Source of the DNA: Cudoniella acicularis
Lineage: Eukaryota; Ascomycota; Leotiomycetes; Helotiales; Helotiaceae
Reading direction: 5' to 3'
Length of the DNA stretch: 11,915 nt
NCBI GenBank assembly: GCA_013054445.1
Contig: JAAMPI010001640.1
Span: 1-11,915, forward strand
Part shown: positions 1 to 8,989 of the stretch, one piece after another
Layout of the letters: the number at the start of each line of letters is the position of its first letter
Position numbering within the stretch: position 1 is the first letter of the stretch
Program-made: the position numbers and the translations under genes
Notes under the pieces: model-generated
Databases searched by the model: none
What the model was told of the DNA's origin: nothing
What the model saw: the letters and a program-made list of their open reading frames with translations, nothing else

Positions 1-3
1 GCC

Positions 4-57
4 GACGCGTTAGGTTAAAGGGACGCGTCAGGTAAAGAAGACGCGTTAAACTAGGTC
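4..57. repeat. Three-copy 18-bp minisatellite with ACGCGT cores
   Basis: Three units of about 18 bp start at 4, 22 and 40. Each begins GACGCGT, followed by a variable AT-rich or GGTAAAG-like part. The units differ mainly by C/T and G/A changes. They lie just past the C-terminal end of the hAT-like remnant (minus strand), so they may be subterminal repeats of that transposon. This role is inferred from position only. ACGCGT is also the core of the fungal MBF (Mlu1 cell-cycle box) site, but no gene here would use it. Confidence 0.7.
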
Positions 58-59
58 TA

Positions 60-1203
60 TAACACCTTAAACTCTAATATTAGCTTACTAGTCTTATTAT
101 TAGTAGCTCTAATATTACTAGAAGTAATATAAACCTTTCTTAAGTTAGATAGTTACTTTATTCTTTTATATTTATAATATATAAAACCTATTATATTAGT
201 CGTCTAGTCGATACTTAGATTATATAGCTTAATCTATAGTATTCTAAGGACTATTAGGTGTCTACCTAGTAGAATAACGTCTAAACTTATTTTCTTATAA
301 TAGTCTTCTAATATAATTAGAAATAGCTATCTAGTTTCCTTTTTAACCTATCTATTAATTCTTATCTATTTATCTCTTAAGAGTATAAGTTAATATAGCC
401 TTTATAATAGTTTTATAGAAATTAGTTAATTTATTATAAAGTTAAGATTAATATAGTTCTTTTATACTCTTAAATTACTTATAGCTCTTATAATAATCCT
501 ATTAAGTTTTATCTTAACTATAAGTTATCTATAACTAGTTATTATAGATATTTTATAGATCTTCGATTTTATATAAATAATATTAATAATAAGGTTTTCT
601 TATGTTTATTATTTATTTATTACTTTTATAAGTTAGTATAGTATATATAGTTCTAGACTATCTAGATTTATAATCTAATCCTAAGCGTATATTGTTTTTA
701 AGCCCTAAATTAGTATAGTTCTTTTCTAGATTCTCTTTTCGCTATTATCTATAATAATTTCCTAGATACTTCTAGGCTCTACTTCTTTAAATAGAAATAA
801 TAATCGCTTTTTATAAACTAGTATAGCTATAATATAATAACACTTCTCTAGCTCGTTATAATAAGCTATAAATACGATTCTTTTTATATCTCTATATATA
901 ATTTAATATAGTACTCTTATTATAAGTTCGTTATATAACCCCTAATTCTTATTAAAGTCTGGTTTATCTAACGCTTATAACTAATCTAGGATATTTCTAA
1001 GAAATAGTCTCTATATTCTAATATTAAATCGTAGTTAGTATAATACCTAGTGCTTATTTATTTTAGATAAATAGTTAGGCTAACCTAATTCCTATTCGTC
1101 TTATTCCTCTAAACTATTCTATCTTAATAATAGATCTAACTATATCGAGATTTTCTATTATTCTAGTTATTCGTCTATAGCGATACTTAGGTCTCTTATT
1201 AAT
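60..1203 (-). pseudogene. hAT-like transposase remnant, RIP-degraded
   Basis: Read on the minus strand, one frame gives a degraded protein with stops that are all TAA or TAG. Two stretches resemble hAT transposases. The first is an LLRWNS-like motif at about 1113-1124, with the Trp codon now TAG, matching the conserved RWNS of the family. The second, at about 770-870, reads AYYNELEKCYYIIAIL, similar to the 'YY..L....iyiaAllLhP..r..yf' segment before the C-terminal dimerisation region. The N-terminal half with the BED finger and first catalytic Asp is not visible: the remnant is cut at the 1203-1379 junction. The C-terminal part below about 700 is too eroded to align by eye. A profile search of the de-RIPped consensus would settle the family. 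CpA and TpG are almost absent, the strongest depletion in the window. Confidence 0.5.
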
Positions 1204-1209
1204 ATAACA
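1203..1209. repeat. Left 7-bp direct repeat TATAACA
   Basis: Identical to 1373-1379. The pair brackets the 163-bp GC-richer segment and may be a target-site duplication. In DNA this AT-rich, 7 bp is short enough that chance cannot be excluded. Confidence 0.35.
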
Positions 1210-1372
1210 GATCTGGTGCGAGTCACGTGTTCCGAGCTAGTCTGTTCTGGGACTAGTCTAGGAGCTGCGCTCCCTTAAGACGACAGTCCTTCCTATATCT
1301 AGCTTCTTTTCTTCTTCGTCGATAATTCTAAGAAACAGAGAGTACTACTTGATTTATACTACTTACGTACGC
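1210..1372. mobile_element. 163-bp less-mutated segment with 7-bp flanking repeats
   Basis: This segment has visibly more G+C and keeps many CpA and TpG sites (for example TCTGGTGCGAGTCACGTG), unlike both flanks. It is bounded by an identical TATAACA at 1203-1209 and 1373-1379, which could be a target-site duplication or the ends of an LTR. On the minus strand it begins TGTTATAGCG, has a TATAAAT box about 20 bases in, and ends with CACCAGATC, loosely like a short LTR. It contains no ORF and no convincing tRNA-type A and B boxes. It could be a solo LTR, a MITE, or a junction filler. It separates the hAT-like remnant from the gag remnant, so it lies at or near a rearrangement point. Confidence 0.4.
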
Positions 1373-1379
1373 TATAACA
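1373..1379. repeat. Right 7-bp direct repeat TATAACA
   Basis: Partner of 1203-1209. It is immediately followed by the degraded C-terminal end of the minus-strand gag. Confidence 0.35.
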
Positions 1380-1389
1380 ATTAAGGCGT

Positions 1390-2440
1390 TTGTTTTACTA
1401 CTATCTTTACTTAGTTTAGCGAGCTCTAGCTACTTAGGTACTTGTTCGGTTATTCTAAACTCTTAGACTAGTTTTCTATTAAACTTTTTAGTCTTTTTTT
1501 TTAGGTCTACTCTTCTAGTAGTCCCTAGCTATATATCTTACTGTTCTATAGTTAAAGTATAGCTAATTATTAAGTTGTTATTTCTTTTCTTTAAGCGAGA
1601 GACCTAGTCTCTCGGTAATAGTAACTTTTCTTTTAATAGGATAGGTTCTCTTAGACTATTTATCTTAGGGACTATTATAGCCTAACTAACCTTTACTTAT
1701 ATTAGCTTAGTTATATATTCGTTTATATAATTAGTTATTAATTCGTATACTAGTATCGATTAAAGCGTTAATATTATTAGGCTAATAGTTAAACCTAGTA
1801 AGTTTATCTTTTATATTATCTTTTAGCCTTTTATTATAATAGCTTATTAGTACTTTAATATCTTATCTAGTCTTTATCGCGAGCCTTTAGAATTCGATAG
1901 CGTATTCTATAGCTCTCTCGGTCTAGCGTAGTTTGAATAAAGTACGCTCGGCTGTTTTCTTCTCGTTAATATCTTTAAACGTTTTATAGATCTCGGTCTT
2001 AAATCCTTTAAAAGACCTAAAAATCCTTCTGCTTATATCTATCTTCTAGCTAGCTAGTTTATTAAGATAGTTCTTTAGAAATAGCTTAATCTATTAGGCT
2101 ACTTCTTCGCGAAGGTATAAAGCTACCTAAACACTATAAGCGTTCTATATCTTAAACTTATTATTATAAAATCGAAAATAAACTTATATCTAGAAGATAA
2201 AAGTCTTAAGGTCTATCTACTTACTATAATACTTATCTAGTAAAGAGACCTTTAATCTCTCGTTAGCCTTAACTCTAACTAAGATAAAAGTCTTAAGGTC
2301 TATCTACTTACTATAATACTTATCTAGTAAAGAGACCTTTAATCCCTCGTTAGCCTTGACTCTAACTAAGATAACTAGTATATTAAGTATATCGTTATCG
2401 TTATCTATATCTAGATTAATATTTAGATAATTAATCGTTA
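1390..2440 (-). pseudogene. gag: Ty3/gypsy gag remnant (older element), RIP-degraded
   Basis: On the minus strand one frame reads through a typical fungal gypsy Gag. Order: LKTF...YFRF (about 2140-2215), a matrix/capsid core with KTFKDINEKKTAERTLFKLR (about 1910-1980) and EYAIEFQRL-like text with stops, then LTRFNY and SIRINN (about 1720-1800), and a CCHC zinc knuckle at 1518-1559. The core matches the Retrotrans_gag family of elements that package retrotransposon RNA. All interrupting stops are TAA or TAG. In the knuckle all three Cys and the His codons are now TAC or TAT (Tyr), exactly what RIP of TGC/TGT and CAC/CAT gives. After the knuckle a basic Lys/Arg/Gln-rich tail runs to about 1390. 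No protease or RT follows toward lower coordinates, so this element is truncated at the 1203-1379 junction. Its own 5' LTR is not visible; the second gypsy LTR interrupts its upstream side. Confidence 0.8.
2194..2367. repeat. 87-bp direct tandem duplication inside gag
   Basis: Two copies, 2194-2280 and 2281-2367, are identical except for two transitions (T/C near 2259/2346, A/G near 2271/2358). The unit is 29 codons and keeps the minus-strand gag frame, so the predicted Gag carries its LLDKYYSK...IDLKTFI segment twice. The few differences are C-to-T or G-to-A, so the duplication is either recent or arose with mutation already saturated. Confidence 0.9.
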
Positions 2441-2450
2441 TAAGGTTAAT

Positions 2451-2474
2451 ACTACTAGTCCCTTAACTAGTAGT
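2451..2474. repeat. 9-bp-arm inverted repeat
   Basis: ACTACTAGT at 2451-2459 and its reverse complement ACTAGTAGT at 2466-2474 enclose a 6-base CCCTTA spacer. It lies between the gag remnant and the second element's 5' LTR. CTAG-rich palindromes are expected by chance in RIPped DNA, so no role is claimed. Confidence 0.4.
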
Positions 2475-2533
2475 CGCGTTCTTATAAGGTTATTATAAAG
2501 CTATTATAATACTTTACTTTAAGACTAGTATTT

Positions 2534-3010
2534 AAAGTATAATAGAACTAGGTCTACTTAACTAAAGACAGTGCCTTAGATAAGTAAAAGGTCTATTAGA
2601 TTAGTAGTATAGAAGTATAGACGTTATAATCTTACTAGTAGTTACTAACTAGGAAGTTTAGTACGTTATAAGTAAGGATAATTAAAATATAATATAAGAT
2701 TATTAAAATAAGTTAAATATAAATCTTCTATCTAATAAAGAAATCCCTTTACTTATATAGATCTCTAAAACCTATAAGACTAGTAGACCTAAGACCGGTA
2801 ACCTAGTTACTAGTCCTTATGTCTATAGTCTATCACCTAACTAGTTATATAACTAGTCACGTGATCCCCGTGACTTAGGACCCTAGTTCTCTATACTGTT
2901 TCTATTAGTCGTAGCCGAGCCTTAGGCCTAGGCCTATACGTAATACTAATTCGTAACACTTTAATAATTCTAAGAGGACTAATAACTTAAATTATAATAA
3001 ACTAACTAGA
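2534..3010 (+). repeat. Gypsy 5' LTR
   Basis: Aligns by eye over most of its length with 11399-11915. Shared anchors include CTAGGTCTACTTAACTAAAG (2548 and 11413), TTAGTAGTATAGAAGT, CACGTTATAAGC-type and CTTATATAGATC segments, a GTCACGTGA block (2854 and 11729), GCCTAGGCCTA (about 2925 and 11802) and ATTCGTAACACT. Most differences are C-to-T or G-to-A here relative to the right copy, so this LTR is the more heavily RIPped one. Near 2780-2835 the two LTRs diverge beyond simple transitions, and near the 3' end this copy is about 28 bases shorter. The exact ends are uncertain by about 10-20 bases because the TG and CA termini are mutated. I see no clear primer-binding site after 3010. Confidence 0.8.
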
Positions 3011-3063
3011 AGGTAGACTAAATCTAGAATCTTTTATACTAGCTCTTAGCTAGAGACGAATCA

Positions 3064-3840
3064 TATAGTCGATCCGTCTAACGTTCTTAATAACCCTTCG
3101 AAGGTCCTTCTATCCCGACAGTAGAGCGCTACTTAGAAGCCCTTACTACTATGTCCTAGAAGACCTTACGTTCTATAAGGCTTCCTGACCTAGACAAGTT
3201 ATCGGATAGGATAGACCTTACTTTTAAGTACTAGGAAATAGAAATCGATAGTAAGCTATAGGTAAACGCCGACTACTTCGAGACTAAGGCCGCTAGGATA
3301 GCTTATATCTTCTTTTATATATATAACGACGCTTAAAAGCACTTGTTCCCTTAATATAATACCTATACGCTAGCGTCTCTTAAGTTCTCTATCGCCTAGG
3401 CTATAGTCGACTACCTAGCTAAGATCTATACTAACCCCTATTATATACGTAATACTAAGGTCGAATATAACGACTTAAAGATAAGAGATAGCTAGTCTTT
3501 CTATAAGTTTAAGACTTAGTTCCTATATCTAGCCGACGAAGCCTAGGTACCTAAATAGTCTCGTTTTTACGGACTATATAACCGACTTCCTAATCTTCTC
3601 TAGGATCGACTAGTAACCTAGCTTCGTAGCTTCGATAGACGACTCTAAGACCTTTACGAAGTAGCGAGCGACCTAAACGCTAAACTTAAGCGTATTATAG
3701 CTCGAAGACAAAAGAAGGCGTATAAGCGAAAGGCTACTACTCTAATAAAGCCTTCCTACGCCTTTATCTTCCGACTAACTACCGATCTCCTACCGAATAG
3801 CTACTAGATCGCTATCCTAAGACTAATAACTTTCTTATAA
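3064..3840 (+). pseudogene. gag: Gypsy gag (capsid) remnant
   Basis: Frame 1 is continuous from about 3064 to 3840 apart from many TAG and TAA codons at positions where Gln or Trp is expected. A candidate start ATG is at 3151. Recognisable Retrotrans_gag text: LPDLDKLSDRIDLTFKY (3181-3231), then a TAG where the family has Trp, EIEIDSKL, VNADYFETKAARIAYIF (about 3261-3312), and KHLF before a region ending in ARRQKKAYKRKAT (about 3700-3740). The layout resembles fungal gypsy Gags of the 'W..EI..KL..NAD.F.TE.AR.AY' type. After about 3770 the frame must shift, because the zinc knuckle lies in frame 3. No other kind of indel is needed within the capsid. Gag would form the cytoplasmic RNA-containing particle. 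Confidence 0.85.
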
Positions 3841-4280
3841 CTCTTGCCCTTAAGAAGCGACCTTATAGCCTAACGTCGGCACCCCCTTTTACGTATTATA
3901 ACTATAGCGAACCTAGCTATATATTAAAAGATTATACGAAGCTAAAGCGGGTTATAGATATTAAAGAATTCGAGGACTTATTTAAAAAAAAGATAAGATA
4001 ATAATAAAAAAGAGTTAAGAAAAGAAGACGTTTAGATAAAGACTCTTATCTAGGTAAATTCGGAGTTAATCTTATAAAGATCGACTTAAGTTAGTTAATA
4101 TATAGCCTTTATTTAACTATTCTATATATACTATTAAATAATAGCTATAATATTAAGCTTAAAGTCTTTATTAACTCTAGAATAAATAGTTTTATTTTTA
4201 TTAATACTCTTTATACTTTAGATATTATAAAGTTCTTAGATCTTAAGGCCTAGCGACTACCTTATACGATTATAATAAGA

Positions 4281-5156
4281 NGATANNANAGAGAAGANAG
4301 AAAGCTNGATTANNTANTTCTTATAGCTATANCTANTAATNAANAGACNAAAACAATATAACCTCNNNCTTTTAATCCTTAACCTTAGTTCNTANNACTA
4401 TATCNTNNGACAGAAGTAGCTAGACTACTTCNNTATCCTAGTCGACGCCTNTAAGCGCTNCCTTTANTAGCCNNAAGACNTATAGCCGTCCTAGNCGGTT
4501 ATTAANGATATAATTATCGATNNAAAGACNCTNGTCCCCCGNTNNCTATAATCNGACTTCTAGNACGACATAGACGTACGTAANANGGCCTTTAACGTAG
4601 AAGATTAACGTCGAGCTACTAGTAGAGCCTTAATCNACGCCTACGTANANGANTCTAGCGACGACTCTNATTCTACNTCTAAAAGCGACTCGGATCNCGA
4701 NCNTTNNTACGACTNNGANACTAGCGTNNAGNCCGATCCGACTAATAAGAAGNTAGCCTAGAAGCCTATAGTCNNANGGACCTTTANNTAGGATACCTAG
4801 GATAGCCTTTAGAGAATAGAAGNCGACTTANNAGNAGTCGTCNNAATTANANAGNCNNCNTACNNNAAGAAGTAATATCNNNGACCGTCTAAGCCTCNNG
4901 AAGCGACTATCGANATCGTAGCTATTAGTANTATAANGACTNACTTTAATCTAAAGCGTNNTNANAACGAGGNNTTTACNGCTAGCTTATACGANATCGA
5001 CTAGATTCTCTANGAACGTCTTCTTAAGCCNNGCTTAGATAGTNANGAAGACCTTAGCTCGGTCCCCGAGGNNTATTNNGACTATCTCGACGTGTTTTCT
5101 AAGGCTNNNTCNNACGTCTTACNTCTATATCGCTNNTANNACTATAAAATNACCCT
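4281..5156. other. Stretch with dense scattered N bases
   Basis: Many single or double N positions are scattered through this part of gypsy pol, while the rest of the window has only one N (10586). This looks like ambiguous calls from collapsed repeat copies or a low-quality read patch rather than a gap of unknown length. Coding interpretation between the protease and RT is therefore weak here, and RNase H or other domains should not be inferred from it. Confidence 0.85.
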
Positions 5157-5459
5157 NNAAGCCGATAATAACCTAGGATATAGCCCTCTATATAAGATAA
5201 CGATANANGAGCTAGAGGCTATAAAGAAGTATCTAGTCGATAACTTATATAAAAGATTTATCGAACCTAGTTAGTCTTTTTATACTATTCTAGTCCTCTT
5301 TATTAAGAAGCCTAATAAAGGCCTACGATTCTATATCAACTACTAGAAGCTTAACTAACTTATTTATAAGGATTAATACCCGCTCCCCTTAATCGACGAG
5401 ACCCTCGCTTATATAAGAAGGGCTAAGATCTTTATAAAGCTTAATATCCGTTAAGCTTT

Positions 5460-5475
5460 CTACTAGATATAGATA
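5460..5475. repeat. Left target-site duplication of the LINE (16 bp)
   Basis: CTACTAGATATAGATA, identical to 11378-11393. It falls in the gypsy RT frame just after the KLNIR motif (AFY then degraded residues), so it is host-element sequence copied by LINE integration. A 16-bp exact match exactly at both ends of the reverse-oriented LINE is unlikely by chance. Confidence 0.85.
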
Positions 5476-5490
5476 GGATAGGATAGGATT
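5471..5490 (-). repeat. LINE 3' tail of GGATA/TATCC repeats
   Basis: The plus strand reads AGATAGGATAGGATAGGATT; on the LINE's own strand this is a short (AATCC/TATCC)n tail at its 3' end. LINEs primed on target DNA often end in poly(A) or a simple repeat. The repeat unit resembles the adjoining target sequence (GATA), which fits slippage at the start of target-primed reverse transcription. Confidence 0.65.
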
Positions 5491-6100
5491 GATTTATTAT
5501 TAGCTAGCGGTCGTTTAGACTATATAACTACCCCTCCCTTAGCGGACGAGTCTTCTACGTTAGGCGTAGGTTACTATTCTATAGTTTTTCTAGTTACTCT
5601 TACTTAGGCAAGCCCGTTTATTTGTCCCCTACTTAGCCCCTTTGCTGTCTCTTATACATTCTGTGACTCGGGCTCCCGGCCTTAGTCCTAGTCCTACCTT
5701 TAGATAGCGCGCGTACGCTTACCCTCTAGTTTCTTATCTATGTCTCTATTACTATGTTATTAGCTCCGCGCTCCCCTCGGGTCGCGCCTTATCGCCCCTA
5801 CTGTTCCCCGTTAGCTCTCCCTCCGTCTCTAGTGTTCTAGGTTCCCTCCTTATAAGTCTCTCGTATACTACTAACCTTCTTCCGTTTATCGTCTCGAACC
5901 GTTTCTCCGTTATATACCGGCGGCTATATACGGTCTTGGTTAGCTAGTCGGCTAATACTTTAACGCCTTTAGTCAGGAGCTATCTAGTCCGTTCTTCTAT
6001 TATCTTTATCTTATAGCCGCCTACTCTTTTAAGTAGCGTTAGGCCGTCCTTATTACCCTACTAGGGCTCTGTTCCTCCCTTGTTTACGAGCTCGTATCTG
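5491..6100 (-). other. LINE 3' region, no recognisable domain
   Basis: This is the end of the LINE after the last recognisable ORF2 motif. It contains GC-richer, C/T-rich plus-strand text and no frame free of stops for long. It may include the C-terminal tail of ORF2 and the 3' untranslated region. I see no separate gene. Confidence 0.5.
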
Positions 6101-6900
6101 ATAAAGTAATTCTTAGTTCGTACTAGTGTTCTTATATAGGCGTACTATATTATAGTATTATGTTTAAATCGGTTATAATATTCCTAGAAATTCTCGTGTC
6201 CGCTTCTTAAGATAATAATATACCTAGTAGTCTCTCTAGAAGGGCTAGTCTAAGCCTTCTTTGTCTTCGCTTTCGCGGCGCGTCTGTCTGTTGCCCCTAG
6301 CCCTAGGTCCCTATAAGACTACGGCTTAGTTACCTCGTACTCTACTACTCGCCTATCGCGTTGTCTTTGTTTAACGTATTTCCTTATCTATCCTACTATC
6401 GTCGGCTATATTATAGTCGTATCGTCGTTTTCTTTAGTTACTCTTACTCGTCCTTAGCCCGCGGGCCTAGTTCTTTTATTTGTTCTAGTAGTCGTCCCTA
6501 CTCCCGCCCCTTAGAGGGCTCTTTTGTTTCTTCTGTTACTAGGCGTCACCTCTAATATATCCGTATACTCGTCCGTCTTAAGAAGGTGTTTAGCTATTAT
6601 TCGGCCGTTACTAATCGCGTCCTATATTCTTAGTATAGCCGCGATAGACGTCGATAATGTCTCTCTATAGTATATACTAATTGTTTTTACGTGCCCTATA
6701 TATATATAATAGAAGCCTCTATCTTCTCTAGTAATAGCTTCGTCTATTACTCGTATAATAGCGTCCTCGTCTATAGTATATCGTCTAACGTTAATACTTT
6801 CTTTCTTAATAAGCTCTCTCCGCTTGTCGATTGTCTTATATCCTTCGACATATCTCGCCTACGCGGTCCCTGTCTAGTCTACGTAGGTCTATCTCGAGTT
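6100..6900 (-). other. LINE ORF2 C-terminal region with degraded Cys/His motif
   Basis: Minus-strand text around 6140-6215 reads LRSGHENF, a stop, EYYNRFKH, strongly like the fungal LINE C-terminal motif 'sGHGDFaeYHeRF.H' that is followed by a Cys-Cys-His-Cys finger. Downstream, positions expected to be Cys or His read Tyr (for example QYAYIRT, KNYF), again the RIP change. In Tad1-clade elements this segment follows the RNase H domain. RNase H itself, expected about 6300-6900, is not securely recognisable here because frames shift. The motif's frame differs from the frame open between 7054 and 6836, so at least one indel lies between. Confidence 0.6.
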
Positions 6901-7249
6901 TTCTAGTACCGTTCGTCGCTCTATTAAGTACTCCGCGTAGTTCTATTTGTTCTTCTCGTTTTCCTTTACTATTGATTTCTTTAGCTAGCCTCGCGCGGGG
7001 TTCGGCTCTCGGTTCCTCTCTATATATTCGAAGTCGCTTTATAGTTATAATCATGCCCTAGCCTATCCGTAATATATATCTTTTTAGATCCTTATCGTTA
7101 TTAGATAGTGTTCGGATAGCTTTCCTAATCGAATAGTATCTCTATCTCTCGCCTTTTAAAGGAGTGTCTATACCCCCGAGACCCTAGTCTTAAAGCTAAG
7201 GATCGGGTTTAGCGTTGTCTTATAAAACGAGAGCGCTACCCTTTTAGCT

Positions 7250-8450
7250 ATGTTTAGGGTTTTGTCTATATCGTTAATAAGGTACTTATATACCTTGCCT
7301 CGTTTCTCTAGTTCGAGGATTCCTTTCTACTATAGTTCTAATACGTATAATAGCGACGAGATAACGATAGTTCTTAATATAGTCTTTACGCTTTTAAGCG
7401 GGAGTCCTTTTATCGTGTCTCTTAGTCTACGTATTAGCGCGACTAGTAGTACTATCTTAATATATCTTTTCTTTAAGTATTAGATATAGATAAGTATTTA
7501 GTCTATATATATTTTAAGATACTTTACTGATTTTTTATACTTTAGCTCTTATCTCGCGAGGCTTATACTAATATAGTCGACTTTTCTTTATTTAAAGATC
7601 GTAAACTCCGACTTCTTTAGCTCGATCTCTAGTATCGAGTTTTTCTTTAAGCTCGTTATAATCTCTTCTCTTTTTATTATTACGGCCTTAGCCGCCTCCT
7701 TTAGGTCACGGTGTCCCTCGAACGCTAGTATATCGTCCGCGTAGATTATTATATTATATATCTTTCCGATATACGTTATAAGGATTATAAATAGGACCGG
7801 CGACGCCGGCGATCCCTAAAGGAGGCCGCTCTTTATAGCGAGAGCGTCCCCTTTATCTTTCCCTCTCCTAGGATATAATGTCCTTCTAGTTATAAAGCTA
7901 CCTGTCTACGTAACTACCTCGTCTAATACTCCGTATCTCTTTAGGCTTCTCGTTACTACCTCTAGTCGTACCGTATTAAACGCCCCTCGTATATCTATTA
8001 GTACTATCGCCGTTGCCTTATATCTTATCGCGTTCTTCTTAATATAATACGCTAGTATCCTTACTAAGTCGACCGCCGATCTCCCCGGGATCCCCCTCGT
8101 ATAGAGGTCTCTAAACTAGCCCTTTTCGAGCCTTATGTTTCCTAGCCGTGTTATTATAGCCCTTTCTAATCCTTTCCTTAATATCGAGAGTAGGGCTATA
8201 GGCCTCTACCCCTTCTCTATCGTCGGGTCCCTCCCGGCCTTAAGTATTAGTACGAGTTCGTACTCCCCGAAGGGGTATACGCCTGTCCTTAGCGCCTTAT
8301 TAAATAGTCTTATTACCGTTTTCCCTATCTCTAGCTAAATAGCCTTAAGTATCGGGACTATAATATCGTCTAGCCCGCTCGCCGTCGTTATAACTTCCGT
8401 CGTAGCGTTCGTGACCTCGTCGTATATTAGCGGTACCTATAACTAGTAGC
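7250..8450 (-). other. Reverse transcriptase domain of LINE ORF2
   Basis: A single minus-strand frame carries the standard order of RT blocks: RPIALLS at 8185-8205, then the QG...RSA-type segment (RGIPGRSAVDLV, about 8070-8105), motif A VLIDIRGAFNTVR with its catalytic Asp codon intact (Asp codon at 7993-7995), motif B GLL, a stop, GSPASPVLF (about 7780-7820), and motif C YADD at 7732-7743 with both Asp intact. The Gln of the QGSP motif has become a TAG stop. Downstream text ELKKSEFTIF and KYLKIYID matches the following LINE 'K.e...f......YLG...D' region. The phase is constant from 8205 to 7732. Confidence 0.92.
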
Positions 8451-8989
8451 TCTAGGCTCTCGCCGCTTATGTCTTATAGTGACTGTTCTACGTTGTCTAT
8501 CCCTAGAAGTACGAGTAGTCTTCTTATGATTTCTTAGAGCTAGGCCCCTATCTCTTTATCTTCCTAGTCCCTTAAGGCTAGTGGTTAGTATAACGCCTTA
8601 GCGTTCCTCTAGTTCGCGATACGATAGATATCCTTATCCGTAGTTACTTTATCGATTTGTTTTTACTAGTATTTCTATTTTATAGTCTATAAAAGCTTTC
8701 TTATCTTATTTCTTTCTACCTCGGCCTAATAGTTTCCCCCTACTGCCTTTGCCTTAATAAACTCGTCGTAGGCCTTCTTAAGTTTATTATTCTATTACGG
8801 TACTACCCTAATACTCGTCGAGGCTCTAGCGCTATACTCCCTAGCGGTCCCCCCGACTAGCCCTTATAGCTTACCGAGGTCTATATTCTATTTCTAGTCG
8901 AGCTTTTCCTATTTCTTTTTAAAGCCCTTTCTTATCCCTTTTAGCTTAACCTTCTTCGTGTCTATCGGTCTCTCCTTTTCCTTTAGGTG

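Larger units (their letters stand above)
3840..5475 (+). pseudogene. pol: Gypsy nucleocapsid-protease-RT remnant, 3' truncated
   Basis: The CCHC zinc knuckle lies at 3894-3935 (YYNYSEPSYILKDYTK); its three Cys and one His codons are all TAT, so every zinc ligand reads Tyr. The protease active-site D-S/T-G appears at 4173-4181 as N-S-R (GAC to AAC, GGA to AGA), within KVFINSRINSF. The reverse transcriptase begins near 5090: VFSKA, YSPLYKIT (about 5180-5205), LVDNLYKRFIEPS (about 5235-5272), VLFIKKPNKGLRF (about 5292-5330), KLN, YPLPLIDETLAYI (about 5378-5416) and AKIFIKLNIR (5422-5451), in which the first catalytic Asp of KLD is now Asn. All these changes fit RIP. Zinc knuckle and protease are in frame 3, RT in frame 1, so an indel or frame change lies in the N-rich part. 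The LINE interrupts the gene at 5475 and the remaining pol is not found after it. Confidence 0.85.

Noticed and set aside
1..60. Telomere or subtelomeric repeat at the left edge
   Set aside because: GGTTAAAGG occurs once but there is no TTAGGG array. The repeating core is ACGCGT.
1210..1372. tRNA gene or tRNA-derived SINE
   Set aside because: TGGTGCGAGTCACGTG and GTTCCGAGC faintly recall box A/B or a primer-binding site, but spacing is too short for A-to-B boxes and no cloverleaf forms by eye.
2850..2880. CACGTG palindromes in the LTRs as gene regulatory sites
   Set aside because: They occur in both LTRs and may act in the element's own promoter, but there is no gene nearby and the motif is short, so no regulatory call is made.
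3770..3900. Programmed ribosomal frameshift between gag and the zinc knuckle
   Set aside because: The frame changes from 1 to 3 here, but the element is a decayed pseudogene and no clear slippery site with a downstream structure is visible. A simple indel is enough.
6836..7054. Minus-strand open frame of 72 codons as a separate small gene
   Set aside because: It sits inside LINE ORF2 between the RT and the C-terminal motif and reads as part of it (Arg/Glu-rich connection region). Its openness is chance plus low mutation.
6361..8338. Several plus-strand open frames of 60-80 codons (6361, 6691, 6831, 7250, 8135)
   Set aside because: All lie opposite LINE ORF2 and are rich in Ser, Leu, Tyr and Arg, typical of antisense reading. 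None shows a domain or a consistent upstream context.
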